From contig URDQ01000001.1 of NCBI GenBank assembly GCA_900546675.1, forward strand, positions 1 through 63,483: 63,483 nt of DNA, given 5' to 3'. Made by a program: the position numbers and the translations under genes. Below, in pieces: positions 44,023-52,410 of this stretch. The notes below the pieces were generated by a model. It was not told the DNA's origin, made no database searches, and worked only from the letters and a program-made list of their open reading frames with translations. The first letter of the stretch is position 1; every line of letters begins with the position of its first letter. Source of the DNA: an uncultured Porphyromonas sp. (GTDB lineage Bacteria > Bacteroidota > Bacteroidia > Bacteroidales > Porphyromonadaceae).

Positions 44023-46356
44023 TTATATGACGGCAAAGGGTATGGAGTAGCTGTGCTTGCCCTCGCTGTCTGATAGTAATGCGTGGTAAATGCCTGAGGG
44101 GTAACGCTCACCACTCGGTAGGCGGGTGGTGATGGTGAGCTGCCCTGTGAGTGCTACCTCCTGATAGATCAGATTGCCAGCACCATCTAAGATGCGTACT
44201 GTGGTACCTGCGGGGAGCTTGGAGAGTGTGATTTGGTCGGGGTCTTCGGGTCGTAGCGGATTGGGGTAGATGTAGACCTCTTTGCTCTGTGTGGACCAGT
44301 CGCTCGTCTGACCGATATATAAGGAGACAAGCCCTGCCGAGCTGGCTATGTAGAGTTCTCCACGCTCTTGGTCGATGGCGAGAGAGAGCACATCGTTGGT
44401 GAGCAGAGGACTATTGTCCTTGGTGTAGTGAGCTAGTAGCTGCGTGCCGTCTGGCGAGAGGAGGTAAAGGCCGTCAGAACCAGTGCCGCACCACTTATTG
44501 CCGAGTGCATCGATGGCGATGGAGGTGATGGGCATATTGTCTAGGACATAGTAGAGATTGGGCTCCTCGCCACCTACGGGTCTAGAGGCTAGCGGGGTGC
44601 TCTGCGAGATGAATGTGCTGGGACTAGCAATGCTGATAGGCCCTTTGTCTGTGGCTATCCAGAGACTACCAGAGGGGTCTAGAGCTAGGTCGTAGTAGTA
44701 TTTGGCAGCTATCTCCTTGCCAGTGCGATCGACGAACTTAGTGACGAGGCGGTACTCATCGTCTGACTGATCTAGAGGTGTACCTTTGTCGTCAAAGATG
44801 AAGACACCATTGTTGCCATCTGCGCTTCGGTGGAATATGAGCAACCACTTGACACCATTGGGTAGAGCCAGCATAGGACCGAAAGCATTAACCAGCTCTA
44901 TGTCTGGGTACGAGATAGCTTTCATCGTGCCATCAGGAGTACGCACTACGAGGGGGTTGGCTATCAACCCTTGACCTTGTGCCATCCATAGATTGCCTCT
45001 ATGGTCGTAGCATAGCGAGCCGACACGGACGTTGTGTGCTGTGGGTGAGTCATTGTCCCAAGCTCTGACGAATGGAGCATTGTCTGGAGTGTATCGATTG
45101 ATGACTTGGTCGCCTTGTATTTCGTAGAGACCATCTCCCCACGATCCGACGAAGTAGTGATCAGCGTCACGAGGGTCTACGGCTATGGAGACGAGGTCGT
45201 AAACGGGGATATCGCCCGTCTGCTGCCGGATCTCGCGATAGTCCCAGGTGCGCCAGAGGGGTGGGGTATAGATCTGTATGTAACCCGGCTGCCAGTAAGC
45301 GTTGGTGCGACGTCCTCCACTGACGGAGTAGAGCCTGCCATGCTGGTGTGTGAGGTAGAAGTGCTTGTTGGACTTCGGAGCGTTGGCTTCTAGTGCTAGC
45401 TTTTCGAGAGAGACGTTTCCATTGCTAGCGGAGGCGAGGTTAGCTTTGTAGAGAGCGCCATCGGCTGTGAACCAGAGTTTGTCTGGAGAGCTGTCGCCCG
45501 AGAGGCTGTGCAGATGAGCGGGGAGATCAATGCGAATACGCTCGCTCCCAGCTCGCCATACGAGAAGCGAGTCGGCTCCTGCGACCGCTACTCCCTCGGC
45601 TAGCGGGAAGAGTCGCTCAGCCCAGCCGCTCTGCGCCATCATCTGAGGGGTGACATTGGCTTGGGCTAGCGTGGTGCGATAGAGATTGTTAAGGTTGTCG
45701 ATGTACCAGAGCGATCCGTCGGGTAGGGCGGTGATAGCGGTGATCCCCTTCTGCGGTAAGCCCGCAACGGGACTCCACGAGGCGGGGTCTTGCAAGTTTT
45801 GCGAGAGGGTACTAGAGCGTAGCCCTTCGTTGGTCAGCGCATAGAGCTTTTCGTCTAGAGCAAAGGCGTCTAGCACCTCTTTGCCTAGAAAGGCTGTGGC
45901 TACGATCTGATGATTGTCGAGGTCGATCTGCATAAGCCCAAAGTGACCTGCGATGAAGGCATACTTTTTGTAGTAGAAGATGCGTGTGGCGGTCTTGTCG
46001 TTGAGCATACTATTGTCGCTGATGCCCACTAGGTTGTAGATGCGATCGCTGTAGATGAGGTCTATACGCCCCGATGTGTAGTAGGCGGTAGTGACCTGCT
46101 GGCTAGGCGAGTAGCGGATCATCTCGGCATCAAGGTCGCTGATGGGAGTCATACCATCGAGGAGATGAATCTCGTCAGGATGCTCTGGAGAGATGGTGCC
46201 GATGACGCCCCCCGTGGTGAAGAGTACCTGCTCGGGCAGGTCGGCCACAAGTTCTACATCTCCTACGGCTAGATGCCACTGCCACAGCTGCTCCTGAGCT
46301 GCTAGCGGGAGGGTGCATAGAAGGAGTGGGAGGAGTAGGTGTATAGGGGCTTTCAT
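44023..46356 (-). CDS. porZ: Type IX secretion component PorZ, two-propeller surface protein
   Basis: This 777 aa protein has a signal peptide (PIHLLLPLLLCTLPLAAQ) and two beta-propeller domains built from short GNLW/GSLW-type blades (for example YDHRGNLWMAQGQGLI, LDPSGSLWIATDKG, IDALGNKWCGTGSDGLYLL). A C-terminal T9SS sorting domain (from about 695, with YPNPL and PSGIYHALL) marks it as T9SS cargo itself. PorZ of P. gingivalis is needed for attaching anionic lipopolysaccharide to exported proteins. It overlaps rdgB by 4 bases and precedes the C1B protease, as in P. gingivalis. Confidence 0.88.
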   Translation of the reverse strand: MKAPIHLLLPLLLCTLPLAAQEQLWQWHLAVGDVELVADLPEQVLFTTGGVIGTISPEHPDEIHLLDGMTPISDLDAEMIRYSPSQQVTTAYYTSGRIDLIYSDRIYNLVGISDNSMLNDKTATRIFYYKKYAFIAGHFGLMQIDLDNHQIVATAFLGKEVLDAFALDEKLYALTNEGLRSSTLSQNLQDPASWSPVAGLPQKGITAITALPDGSLWYIDNLNNLYRTTLAQANVTPQMMAQSGWAERLFPLAEGVAVAGADSLLVWRAGSERIRIDLPAHLHSLSGDSSPDKLWFTADGALYKANLASASNGNVSLEKLALEANAPKSNKHFYLTHQHGRLYSVSGGRRTNAYWQPGYIQIYTPPLWRTWDYREIRQQTGDIPVYDLVSIAVDPRDADHYFVGSWGDGLYEIQGDQVINRYTPDNAPFVRAWDNDSPTAHNVRVGSLCYDHRGNLWMAQGQGLIANPLVVRTPDGTMKAISYPDIELVNAFGPMLALPNGVKWLLIFHRSADGNNGVFIFDDKGTPLDQSDDEYRLVTKFVDRTGKEIAAKYYYDLALDPSGSLWIATDKGPISIASPSTFISQSTPLASRPVGGEEPNLYYVLDNMPITSIAIDALGNKWCGTGSDGLYLLSPDGTQLLAHYTKDNSPLLTNDVLSLAIDQERGELYIASSAGLVSLYIGQTSDWSTQSKEVYIYPNPLRPEDPDQITLSKLPAGTTVRILDGAGNLIYQEVALTGQLTITTRLPSGERYPSGIYHALLSDSEGKHSYSIPFAVI

Positions 46357-46943
46357 AGGCTGTGCTTGGTAAGGTAAGTGCGGAGCTGATCCACAGCTCG
46401 GGTGCGGTGGCTGATAGCGTTCTTCTCTTGCGGACTCATCATAGCAAAGGTCTTGTCAAAGTCCTCTGGCACGAAGAGGCTGTCATAGCCAAAGCCCTCG
46501 GCACCCTCCTCGTGGTCTATGATCCGTCCCGCGACACGCCCCACGAAGTGATGCTCCTCGCCCTGGCTGTCGATTAGTACGATGACGCACTCGAAGTAAG
46601 CTCGCCACGGCTCGGGGTGTGAGGCTAAGGAGTCTAGGAGGTGCTTCCTATTAGCCACATCGTCACCGTCACAACCAGCGTAGCGGGCTGAGTGTACGCC
46701 TGGGTCACCGCCTAGCGCCTCGACAAAGAGTCCCGTGTCGTCCGCAATGCAGGGCTTGTGGTAGAGGTCGTAGAGAGCTTGTGCTTTGATAGTTGCATTG
46801 CCTAGGAGCGTGGAGGCGCTCTCTTCGGGAGCTGTGTAGTGACCTAGCGAAGAGGCTGAGCGCACCTCGCAAGTATCTCCGAGCATCGACTGGACCTCGA
46901 GGAGCTTGTGAGCGTTGTGTGTGGCAAGGTAAAGGACTTTCAT
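46353..46943 (-). CDS. rdgB: dITP/XTP pyrophosphatase (RdgB/HAM1)
   Basis: This enzyme removes non-canonical purine nucleoside triphosphates from the pool. Signatures are THNAHKLLEV at the N-terminus, DDTGLFVEALGGDPGVHSARYAG, FGYDSLF and SHRTRAV. The 196 aa form from the ATG at 46943 is the standard length. The open frame continues 60 codons upstream through the promoter and the divergent gene, so that extension is not real. Its stop overlaps the porZ start (ATGA). Confidence 0.95.
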   Translation of the reverse strand: MKVLYLATHNAHKLLEVQSMLGDTCEVRSASSLGHYTAPEESASTLLGNATIKAQALYDLYHKPCIADDTGLFVEALGGDPGVHSARYAGCDGDDVANRKHLLDSLASHPEPWRAYFECVIVLIDSQGEEHHFVGRVAGRIIDHEEGAEGFGYDSLFVPEDFDKTFAMMSPQEKNAISHRTRAVDQLRTYLTKHSL

Positions 46944-46944
46944 G

Positions 46945-46952
46945 TAACTTTG
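46945..46952 (+). promoter_or_regulatory. Possible -7 element of the MmcQ/YjbR-birA operon
   Basis: TAACTTTG fits the -7 consensus and precedes the MmcQ/YjbR start by 39 bases. It lies just outside the first codon of the divergent rdgB. No -33 TTTG is found at the expected spacing, so confidence is limited. Confidence 0.4.
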
Positions 46953-46978
46953 TGGAGGTTCTTCTATAAGACTGATTA

Positions 46979-47010
46979 CAAAAGTACTGAAATGAATGGG
47001 ATAAGCCAAA
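46979..47010 (-). promoter_or_regulatory. rdgB-porZ-protease promoter
   Basis: The minus strand reads TACTTTTG (46986-46979), with TTTG at 47010-47007 and a 20-base spacer, a consensus match. It lies across the start codon of the divergent MmcQ/YjbR gene (46992), so the two transcription units are interlocked. Confidence 0.75.
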
Positions 47011-47393
47011 TAGATGAGCTTTGTCGCCAATTGCCCTACTGTGAGGTGGATGCGCCGTTTGGTCCAGAGGTGGTGACCTACCGTCTGTCGCGACGCATCT
47101 TTGCGTTGCTCTGGCTGGAGCATGACCCAGGCATGGTGTCGCTCAAGGTGAACCCAGACTTGATAGAGCCATTGCTAGACCGGCATAGCGACCTGCAGCC
47201 TGCCTTTCACCTCAATAAGAAGCACTGGATACAGCTGGAGCTACCGACTAGTGAGTCTGAGGAGTGGATCGCTCGGCTCCTACGTCACTCCTATGCGCAG
47301 GTGTGGCGCAAGCTCCCGAAGGTTCAGCAACGTCTCTTGCCTCTCGGAATAGAAATCTACAATCAAGCACAGAATGAGCAAGATCTCCTTTGA
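46992..47393 (+). CDS. MmcQ/YjbR-family protein
   Basis: This 133 aa protein has the CyaY-like YjbR fold pattern: an N-terminal helix MNGISQIDELCRQLPYCEVDAPFG, strands TYRLSRRIFALLWLE and VSLKVNPDLIEPLLDRHSDLQPAFHLNKKHWIQLEL, and a C-terminal helix ending in a lysine-rich stretch. The family is annotated as DNA-binding but the true function is unsettled. I start it at the ATG at 46992; the 28 upstream codons overlap rdgB on the other strand. Its last 20 bases overlap birA. Confidence 0.85.
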   Translation: MNGISQIDELCRQLPYCEVDAPFGPEVVTYRLSRRIFALLWLEHDPGMVSLKVNPDLIEPLLDRHSDLQPAFHLNKKHWIQLELPTSESEEWIARLLRHSYAQVWRKLPKVQQRLLPLGIEIYNQAQNEQDLL

Positions 47394-48123
47394 GATAACT
47401 GAACTAGACCACCCCATAGAGAGTACCTACGACTACCTAGTCAAGCTCCTGCAGGAGAGACCCGACCTTCCCTCGGGGACGGTCATACATACGGACTATC
47501 AGACAGCGGGACGAGGACAGCTAAACAATAGCTGGTTTAGTAGCCCTCGGCTCAATGCGCTACCCTCTATATTCCTTCGTCTAGAGCGACCTTTGCAGCA
47601 GATATGGTCTATTAGCGAGGCGACCGCCCTAGCAGTTTATAAGAGCTACAAGGAGCAGCTTTCGAGTGAGGATACGATTGAGATCAAGTGGCCCAACGAT
47701 ATCTTCGTCAATGACCACAAGATTGCAGGTATACTGATCCACAACGCTCTGGCGGAGGGCTGTGTCGCAGAGACAATCATAGGTATCGGGATGAATATCA
47801 ACGAGGGAGTTTTCCCGCCTGAGCTCCCGCAAGCGATCTCTTTGCGTCTCGTGACGGGGCAAACTTACGATGTAAAAGCCCTGCTCCGCCAGATGCTCCG
47901 TCATCTAGGGGAGCAACTTGCTCGTCAAGACTATGCGGCACTGCACGCAGAGTACAACGGTCTCCTCTACCAGCGAGGTGTCTCAGCTCGCTACCGTGAT
48001 GTCGCCACCGAGGAGGAGTTTGATGCGACGATCCAGGAGGTAAGTCCTCAGGGGCTGCTCGTCCTAACTACTGCGAAAGGTGAGGAGCGACGATACGCCT
48101 TCAAAGAGATTGTTTACCTATAA
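47374..48123 (+). CDS. birA: Biotin-[acetyl-CoA-carboxylase] ligase
   Basis: This 249 aa enzyme attaches biotin to carrier proteins. The ligase core has the biotinyl-AMP loop TAGRGQLNNSW near residue 45 and KWPNDIFVNDHKIAGIL near 105. It has no N-terminal helix-turn-helix, so it is a ligase only and not the repressor form found in E. coli. The C-terminal SH3-like domain is present (YRDVATEEEFDATIQEVSPQG). Start codon and preceding stop overlap by 20 bases. Confidence 0.94.
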   Translation: MSKISFEITELDHPIESTYDYLVKLLQERPDLPSGTVIHTDYQTAGRGQLNNSWFSSPRLNALPSIFLRLERPLQQIWSISEATALAVYKSYKEQLSSEDTIEIKWPNDIFVNDHKIAGILIHNALAEGCVAETIIGIGMNINEGVFPPELPQAISLRLVTGQTYDVKALLRQMLRHLGEQLARQDYAALHAEYNGLLYQRGVSARYRDVATEEEFDATIQEVSPQGLLVLTTAKGEERRYAFKEIVYL

Positions 48124-48132
48124 TAGAAGAGT

Positions 48133-48921
48133 ATGTCTGAGCGCACAAAGATAGAGCACCGCCCCCTCACCCATGCAGAGGTGAAACTGATTAAAAGCTT
48201 GCAACTAGCGAAGCATCGCAAGCAGTCGAACCTATTTATCGCTGAGGGGGAGAAACTGATCGGCGAGATGCTCCCAGCTTATCGCTGCCAGCTACTAGTT
48301 GGTACAGAGGAACTGGTCGAGCCTTTATTAGAGCGATGCCAAGCGAGCATTGCTGAGGCGGTGATCCTGTCTGACCCAAAGCAAATAGAGCGAGTGAGTG
48401 GACTGAAAAGTCCTCGTCCGCTATTGGCTCTTTGCGAGATCCCAACGGTAGAGGCTCCCCAAGCGATACAACAACCTACCCTCCTTCTAGACGATGTGCA
48501 GGACCCCGGCAATGTCGGGACGCTCTTGCGCACTTGCGACTGGATGGGCATCAGACAGGTCCTCTGCACTGAGGGCTGCGCAGACGTTTATTCGCCGAAG
48601 GTGCTACAAGCGACTATGGGCGCTCTGGCTCGTGTGCAAGTCTATCGCTACACCGATAGGACGGCTCTGCTCACGATGCTAACGCAGACGGAGATACCCG
48701 TGATAGGGACCTTCATCGATGGCGCACCGCTTCGCACGTTGCGACTAGCGCCTGAGCAACCTTATATATTGGTATTAGGCAACGAGGGCAATGGTATCTC
48801 GTCCGACCTCTCTGCGCTCGTCTCTCAGCGAATTACAATCCCGTCGCCTGTCGATAGTCACTGCGAGTCGCTCAATGTGGCGGTCGCTGGTGCTATCGTT
48901 ATGGCGCACCTAATGCTTTAG
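48133..48921 (+). CDS. SpoU-family (TrmH-like) RNA 2'-O-methyltransferase
   Basis: This 262 aa enzyme has the SPOUT-class knot motifs: DDVQDPGNVGTLLRTCDW near residue 122, LVLGNEGNGIS near 215, and ESLNVAVAGAIVM near 243. The N-terminal 90 residues are an RNA-binding substrate domain of the L30e-like type (KHRKQSNLFIAEGEKLI). It probably methylates a ribose in rRNA or tRNA; the site cannot be inferred. It follows birA by 9 bases and converges with dusB, whose stop lies 5 bases away. Confidence 0.93.
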   Translation: MSERTKIEHRPLTHAEVKLIKSLQLAKHRKQSNLFIAEGEKLIGEMLPAYRCQLLVGTEELVEPLLERCQASIAEAVILSDPKQIERVSGLKSPRPLLALCEIPTVEAPQAIQQPTLLLDDVQDPGNVGTLLRTCDWMGIRQVLCTEGCADVYSPKVLQATMGALARVQVYRYTDRTALLTMLTQTEIPVIGTFIDGAPLRTLRLAPEQPYILVLGNEGNGISSDLSALVSQRITIPSPVDSHCESLNVAVAGAIVMAHLML

Positions 48922-48926
48922 CCTAG

Positions 48927-49922
48927 CTAGCAGCCTTCCGTCTGAGGAAGCAAGGGTTCTACCTGCGCTAGCACATCGTCTAGGTCAGCTAGGGTAGGGG
49001 CTTGAAGCATCGCTATGCGTAGCGCACGAAAGTTGGGGATGCCCTTAAAGAGTGGTGTAGCGGCTAGGTGGCGACGGCTGTGTAGGATGCCTCTGCGCTC
49101 GTCCAGTTTCTCGATATTCTTGTGAACGATCTCTTTTAGGATCTCTAGCTGTTGCTGGGAGGTTAGCTGAGGAGCGGTAAAAGTAGGGTCGACGGCAGCG
49201 CGCATTTCGCCAAAGATCCATGGCTGTCCGATAGCTGCTCGTCCGACCATCACCCCATCCACCCCATAGGTGTCAAAAGCGTGCCGCACCTCCTCGCCTG
49301 TCGTTATATCGCCATTGCCGATGATCGGGATCTGGATCTTAGGATTGGAGCGCACCTCACCGATCAAAGTCCAGTCGGCGCTCCCCTTGTACATATCGCT
49401 ACGAGTACGCCCATGAATGGTCAGAGCAGCGATACCGCAAGCTTGTAAGCGTGGTGCCAGCTCGGTAATGATCAGACTGTCGTGATCCCATCCTAGACGC
49501 GTCTTGACCGTCACGGGGCAACTAGCCGCAGCGACCACTGCGGCGGTGATTTCGAGGAGTAGCTCGGGGTCACGGAGCATACCACTGCCCGCCCCCTTGC
49601 CCGCGACCCGCTTGACGGGGCAGCCGAAGTTGAGGTCGAGTAGATCAGGCTCCAGTTGGCAGGCGATACGAGCCGCTTCGCACATCGTCTCCACATCACG
49701 ACCGTAGATCTGTATGGCGACGGGACGCTCTGCTGGGTCTATGCGCATCTTACGCATCGTGCTGGGCACGTAACGCACGAGCGCATCGGCACTGATGAAC
49801 TCGGTGTAGACGAGGCTAGCACCAAACTGCTTACAGAGCAGGCGAAAGGGTTCATCGCTCACATCCTCCATCGGTGCGAGCAGTAGCGGTCTAGAGCCTA
49901 AGTCGAGGGAGCCTATCTGCAT
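48927..49922 (-). CDS. dusB: tRNA-dihydrouridine synthase (DusB type)
   Basis: This FMN enzyme reduces uridines of tRNA to dihydrouridine. Signatures are APMEDVSDEPFR, NFGCPVKRVAGKGAGSGML with the catalytic Cys, HGRTRSDMYKGSADW, GNGDI and VGRAAIGQPW. At 331 aa from the ATG at 49922 the length is normal; the ORF upstream is unlikely to be translated because it overlaps rsmD. It starts 3 bases after rsmD ends, in the run DUF3822-rsmD-dusB. Confidence 0.95.
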   Translation of the reverse strand: MQIGSLDLGSRPLLLAPMEDVSDEPFRLLCKQFGASLVYTEFISADALVRYVPSTMRKMRIDPAERPVAIQIYGRDVETMCEAARIACQLEPDLLDLNFGCPVKRVAGKGAGSGMLRDPELLLEITAAVVAAASCPVTVKTRLGWDHDSLIITELAPRLQACGIAALTIHGRTRSDMYKGSADWTLIGEVRSNPKIQIPIIGNGDITTGEEVRHAFDTYGVDGVMVGRAAIGQPWIFGEMRAAVDPTFTAPQLTSQQQLEILKEIVHKNIEKLDERRGILHSRRHLAATPLFKGIPNFRALRIAMLQAPTLADLDDVLAQVEPLLPQTEGC

Positions 49923-49924
49923 AT

Positions 49925-50485
49925 CTATTCGTTTGTCGTGGCGAAGCAGGTAAACTGTACCGCACTGTAAGACTTGTGCCAAGCGAAACGAGCAGACTCA
50001 GCAAAGTCCACCGTGTCAGGGTGCTCTAGTATGAAAATGGAGCTAGGACACCACGCTTTACTGGCGAAGAGTAGGTCGGGTATATCCTTTATCCACGGCA
50101 AGTTATAAGGAGGATCGGCAAAGATCAGGTCGTAAGGCTCCCCATCGTACTGACGTAAGTACTGCTCTACAGAGCGATTGAGGACTAGGAGCTGCTTGGT
50201 CGAGAGGATCTCCTTGTCTAGCGTGTCAGCAGCCGACCGAATGAAGGCTGCATGCTTAGGATGCTTCTCGATAGAAGTCACTGAGGCTGCTCCCCGTGAG
50301 ACAAACTCTAGAGAGATACTTCCGATGCCCGCAAAGAGGTCCAGTACCCGCATACCCTCTATGTCATATTGTGCCGAGAGACTATTGAAGAGCGCCTCCT
50401 TAGCTATATCCGTCGTGGGGCGGAGCGTCAACCCTTTAGGTGGGGAGAGACGACGACGACCATATTTGCCTGCTATAATGCGCAT
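49925..50485 (-). CDS. rsmD: 16S rRNA (guanine966-N2)-methyltransferase
   Basis: This 186 aa enzyme methylates G966 of 16S rRNA. Motifs are LDLFAGIGSISLEFVSRGA (AdoMet site) and FADPPYNLPW (the N-methyltransferase catalytic DPPY). The N-terminus MRIIAGKYGRRRLSPPKGLTLRPT is standard for RsmD. It overlaps neither neighbour: DUF3822 ends 13 bases before its start and dusB starts 3 bases after it. Confidence 0.96.
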   Translation of the reverse strand: MRIIAGKYGRRRLSPPKGLTLRPTTDIAKEALFNSLSAQYDIEGMRVLDLFAGIGSISLEFVSRGAASVTSIEKHPKHAAFIRSAADTLDKEILSTKQLLVLNRSVEQYLRQYDGEPYDLIFADPPYNLPWIKDIPDLLFASKAWCPSSIFILEHPDTVDFAESARFAWHKSYSAVQFTCFATTNE

Positions 50486-50498
50486 GGTAATAACTCAA

Positions 50499-51347
50499 TC
50501 AAGCGTACCAATAGTCTATCGGCATGACAGACACGTCCCAGTCGGCAGTCGTGAACTGTCGGTGAAGCGCCTGCAGTAACTTACCAACCAAGCTATCAGT
50601 GCCAGCCGTCCCATCGGATAGTATTATGGATACAGGAGCCGAGTGATCTACTGAGCTGTCCAAGTATACCTTACTTAAGAAGTAAAGAACCTGGTAGAGA
50701 TGATGCTGCCACGAGCGGTAGCGAGGCCAACTATAATGGTTTGCTCGAAGCAAGTTGCCCGACTGACATAGTACCAAGTCGCACCCGCCCTCTATCAGTT
50801 CGACCCCCAGTGAGAGCCCAGTCTGAAGAGAAGACTGACGCAGCACCCGCTGTGCAAAAGGTAAGATCGTAGGGATAAACCGACAAGCCACGAAGCTACG
50901 CTGTAGGAAGCCTTTGAGTAGATGGCTAAAGCCCACAGCCAAGCTAGGCTTGCCATCGCCCAGAGCGTACGAATCGCTATAGTACTGCTCCTCGTCAGCA
51001 AAGATAGGAGCCGTCAGTCGCCACCAGTGTACGTCTTGCTCTCCACTCATACCACTCGGTATGACTACGTAGTGAGAGGCGGGGTAGAGTACTCGAACCT
51101 CTCCCTCAGGATCGCTGAGGATAGGGTGCTGTGCGATAATATCTCCCCATAGAGCAGAGACACGAGACCAGTCTATTGGTACAAACTGGCTTTGCCTCCT
51201 AGTGTGATAGCCTTCCTGTACACCCGCCTCTGTCTCTTCGTCTGAGAGGTCATATAGATAGACAAAGCCATCTGCAGTCAGTCGCAGGGTAAGCGATGAG
51301 ACTGCAGATGTCATAGTGTCTTTAGGAATTGCTGGAGGCTGCTGCAT
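50499..51347 (-). CDS. DUF3822 family protein, 282 aa
   Basis: Members are found in Bacteroidetes beside rsmD, as here, and show an actin/hexokinase-like arrangement in outline: two halves, with DLVLCQSGNLLRANHY and SIILSDGTAG segments typical of the family. There is no signal peptide or membrane helix, so it should be cytoplasmic. The biological role is unknown. The distance to rsmD (13 bases) implies co-transcription. Confidence 0.78.
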   Translation of the reverse strand: MQQPPAIPKDTMTSAVSSLTLRLTADGFVYLYDLSDEETEAGVQEGYHTRRQSQFVPIDWSRVSALWGDIIAQHPILSDPEGEVRVLYPASHYVVIPSGMSGEQDVHWWRLTAPIFADEEQYYSDSYALGDGKPSLAVGFSHLLKGFLQRSFVACRFIPTILPFAQRVLRQSSLQTGLSLGVELIEGGCDLVLCQSGNLLRANHYSWPRYRSWQHHLYQVLYFLSKVYLDSSVDHSAPVSIILSDGTAGTDSLVGKLLQALHRQFTTADWDVSVMPIDYWYA

Positions 51348-51527
51348 AGTAACTATAGGTAGCGTCAGACAGTAGGCTTCAAGCTATCAAATCCGCCCAT
51401 CTGTCGAGAGATAGACTCTCCCCGACAATGAGCATCAGTAAAATTGCTTGAAGTCTATTGTCTGCATCGGTAGATCAGAGTGTCTCATACAGATAAAGTA
51501 TAGAGACAGAGAGAGCTACCTCGAGAG

Positions 51528-52169
51528 TTACTCCCAGTTGCCCGTGTTCTTGACCTCCTTGAGAGATCCTAGAGCGAGTCCAGGGTATCCAGTGCCTTGG
51601 TAGCGAGTCTCAGCATCCTTGATGGCTGTGTTGAGGAGCTTATGATCCTGATCAGCTAGGTAGACTGATAGAGGTACAGCTGTACGGAAGACAGGTACCA
51701 TAACGATATCCTCTCCAATCTCCTGAGCAACAGAAGCTGTATCGATCTCTATGATAGACTGGGGGAAGCCAGGAACCTGTAGAAACTCCTCAGGTGTCAT
51801 ATCACCCTTGAGTAGAGAGTCGCGTGCGCTGACCCACACCGTATCACGTGTGATAAGTCCCTTGGCAGCAGCCTCACGCTCATTCATACCAGCCTCACGC
51901 ATAGCATCGGTGTAGTCACCCTCAGAGCGAACGTAAAAGACCTTACCATCAGTAAGGAACTGACGCAGCTCATCTACGGGAGCATAGCGGTTGTAGACAT
52001 CGTGAAAGGCTTTCTCCACATGTGCTACCTCTTTCAGACGCACCTGAATGGGAGCCTCACGAGCAATACGTGTCTTGGAAAATCGCTCTGGTGTCAGGAT
52101 GCTCATGACTGATAGATAGCCCACGATGACTGCTGCTACCAGCAGAAGGACGGTCATTAGTTTTCTCAT
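51528..52169 (-). CDS. Membrane-anchored conserved protein of unknown function, 213 aa
   Basis: A single hydrophobic segment at residues 5-23 anchors the protein, with the rest outside the cytoplasm: no cysteine follows a lipobox, so it is not a lipoprotein. The soluble part is charged and mixed alpha/beta, with repeated Arg-Asp-Thr/Val motifs (RDTVWVSARDSLL) and no catalytic signature I know. The 180 bases downstream, before DUF3822, show only a weak dyad and no clear terminator. A good -7 lies about 105 bases upstream. Confidence 0.7.
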   Translation of the reverse strand: MRKLMTVLLLVAAVIVGYLSVMSILTPERFSKTRIAREAPIQVRLKEVAHVEKAFHDVYNRYAPVDELRQFLTDGKVFYVRSEGDYTDAMREAGMNEREAAAKGLITRDTVWVSARDSLLKGDMTPEEFLQVPGFPQSIIEIDTASVAQEIGEDIVMVPVFRTAVPLSVYLADQDHKLLNTAIKDAETRYQGTGYPGLALGSLKEVKNTGNWE

Positions 52170-52274
52170 AATATCGCCTATAAGTTTTGTTGTGTTGATT
52201 ACGCTAGTCAGATAATGTGTGAGTTAGATACCCCCGAAGAGTATAAATTAGGAGAACCCAACCCATTCACAGCG

Positions 52275-52307
52275 CAAATATACGCTTTTCTCAATAGATA
52301 GAGCAAC
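52275..52307 (-). promoter_or_regulatory. Promoter of the membrane-anchored protein
   Basis: The minus strand reads TATATTTG (52282-52275), a consensus -7, with GTTG at 52307-52304 as a near-match to the -33 element, 21 bases apart. The leader is about 100 bases. Confidence 0.5.
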
Positions 52308-52348
52308 ATCTGAAAAACCAAAAGCCCTGAATTTCCAAAATAGTCACA

Positions 52349-52402
52349 GAGGAAATCGTAAATCTCCACGTAGGAATCGGGGTAAGACATTCAACGTGGG
52401 GA
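52349..52402. repeat. CACGTG element, short degenerate copy
   Basis: AATCGTAAATCTCCACGT is identical to part of hairpin 1 at 28401, followed by a changed CAACGTGGGGA. Only about a third of the element remains. It lies upstream of the membrane-anchored protein and after the mutY stop. Confidence 0.6.
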
Positions 52403-52410
52403 CTGGATGA

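Noticed and set aside
46944..47123. Long N-terminal extension of RdgB
   Set aside because: It would read through the rdgB promoter and the divergent gene. The standard RdgB start is the ATG at 46943.
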